Under the pieces are notes generated by a model. It was not told where the DNA came from and made no database searches. It was given only the letters and a program-made list of their open reading frames with translations. A stretch of 64,000 nucleotides of DNA, taken from NCBI RefSeq assembly GCF_031877795.1, contig NC_133942.1, positions 4,154,001 through 4,218,000 on the forward strand. The letters run 5' to 3'. Below are positions 63,914-64,000 of this stretch, one piece after another (positions within the stretch are counted from its first letter, which is position 1; each line of letters starts with the position of its first letter). Made by a program: the position numbers and the translations under genes. This DNA comes from Strix aluco (taxonomy: Eukaryota > Chordata > Aves > Strigiformes > Strigidae).

Positions 63914-64000
63914 ACCGCGGTACCACCCGCCCGCCCGCGTCCCTCTACGGGGCCGGGCTGCCCCCGCCGCCGCCTTTTACGGACCGCCGCCGCCGCTCCG
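63914..64000 (-). promoter_or_regulatory. PATL2: PATL2 5' UTR / CpG-rich promoter (partial)
   Basis: CpG-dense sequence with CCGCCG repeats directly upstream of the PATL2 ATG, cut by the window edge. It is probably 5' UTR plus promoter. Confidence 0.55.

Overview
The window is vertebrate nuclear DNA, most likely from a bird. The evidence is GT-AG split genes with compact introns, CpG-island promoters, the 3' end of a CR1 LINE with its ATTCTATG-type tail, an avian-type ERVL solo LTR, and proteins that read as avian versions of known vertebrate genes. The ERVL-type LTR leans towards a neoavian rather than a galliform bird, but this is inference. No prokaryotic features are present.

Layout. Positions 1-26379 (+) hold the 3' two thirds of CSNK1G1, a membrane-anchored casein kinase 1. 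The kinase N-lobe exons lie upstream of the window. A long 3' UTR runs to about 29.55 kb. After about 1.2 kb with no recognisable gene come PPIB (31300-33155, +, five exons, ER cyclophilin B) and, tail to tail with it, SNX22 (33899-36276, -, six exons). SNX1 follows on the same strand as SNX22 (37355-54227, -, fifteen exons, retromer-associated PX-BAR sorting nexin). An intergenic stretch of about 2.9 kb separates it from PATL2 (57561-63913, -, nineteen exons, germ-line PAT1-family mRNP protein), whose start lies in a CpG-rich segment at the right edge.

CSNK1G1-PPIB-SNX22-SNX1 is the order I know from human 15q22. PATL2 next to SNX1 is not the human arrangement, where PATL2 neighbours B2M at 15q21. 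The genes are not an operon-like unit. SNX1 and SNX22 share a PX lipid-binding domain and endosomal membrane biology, CSNK1G1 acts at the plasma membrane, PPIB in the ER lumen and PATL2 in cytoplasmic RNPs. I could join every coding exon in phase across all five genes, and this is the main support for the models.

The most notable observations are a 24-nt in-frame microexon in CSNK1G1 just before the lipidated Cys cluster, a long PATL2 N-terminus with a DDX6-motif-like segment, a GC-AG intron in PATL2, a large GGGGCAGG-core minisatellite filling SNX22 intron 1, and the ERVL-like solo LTR in SNX1 intron 8. I found no previously undescribed multi-gene system.
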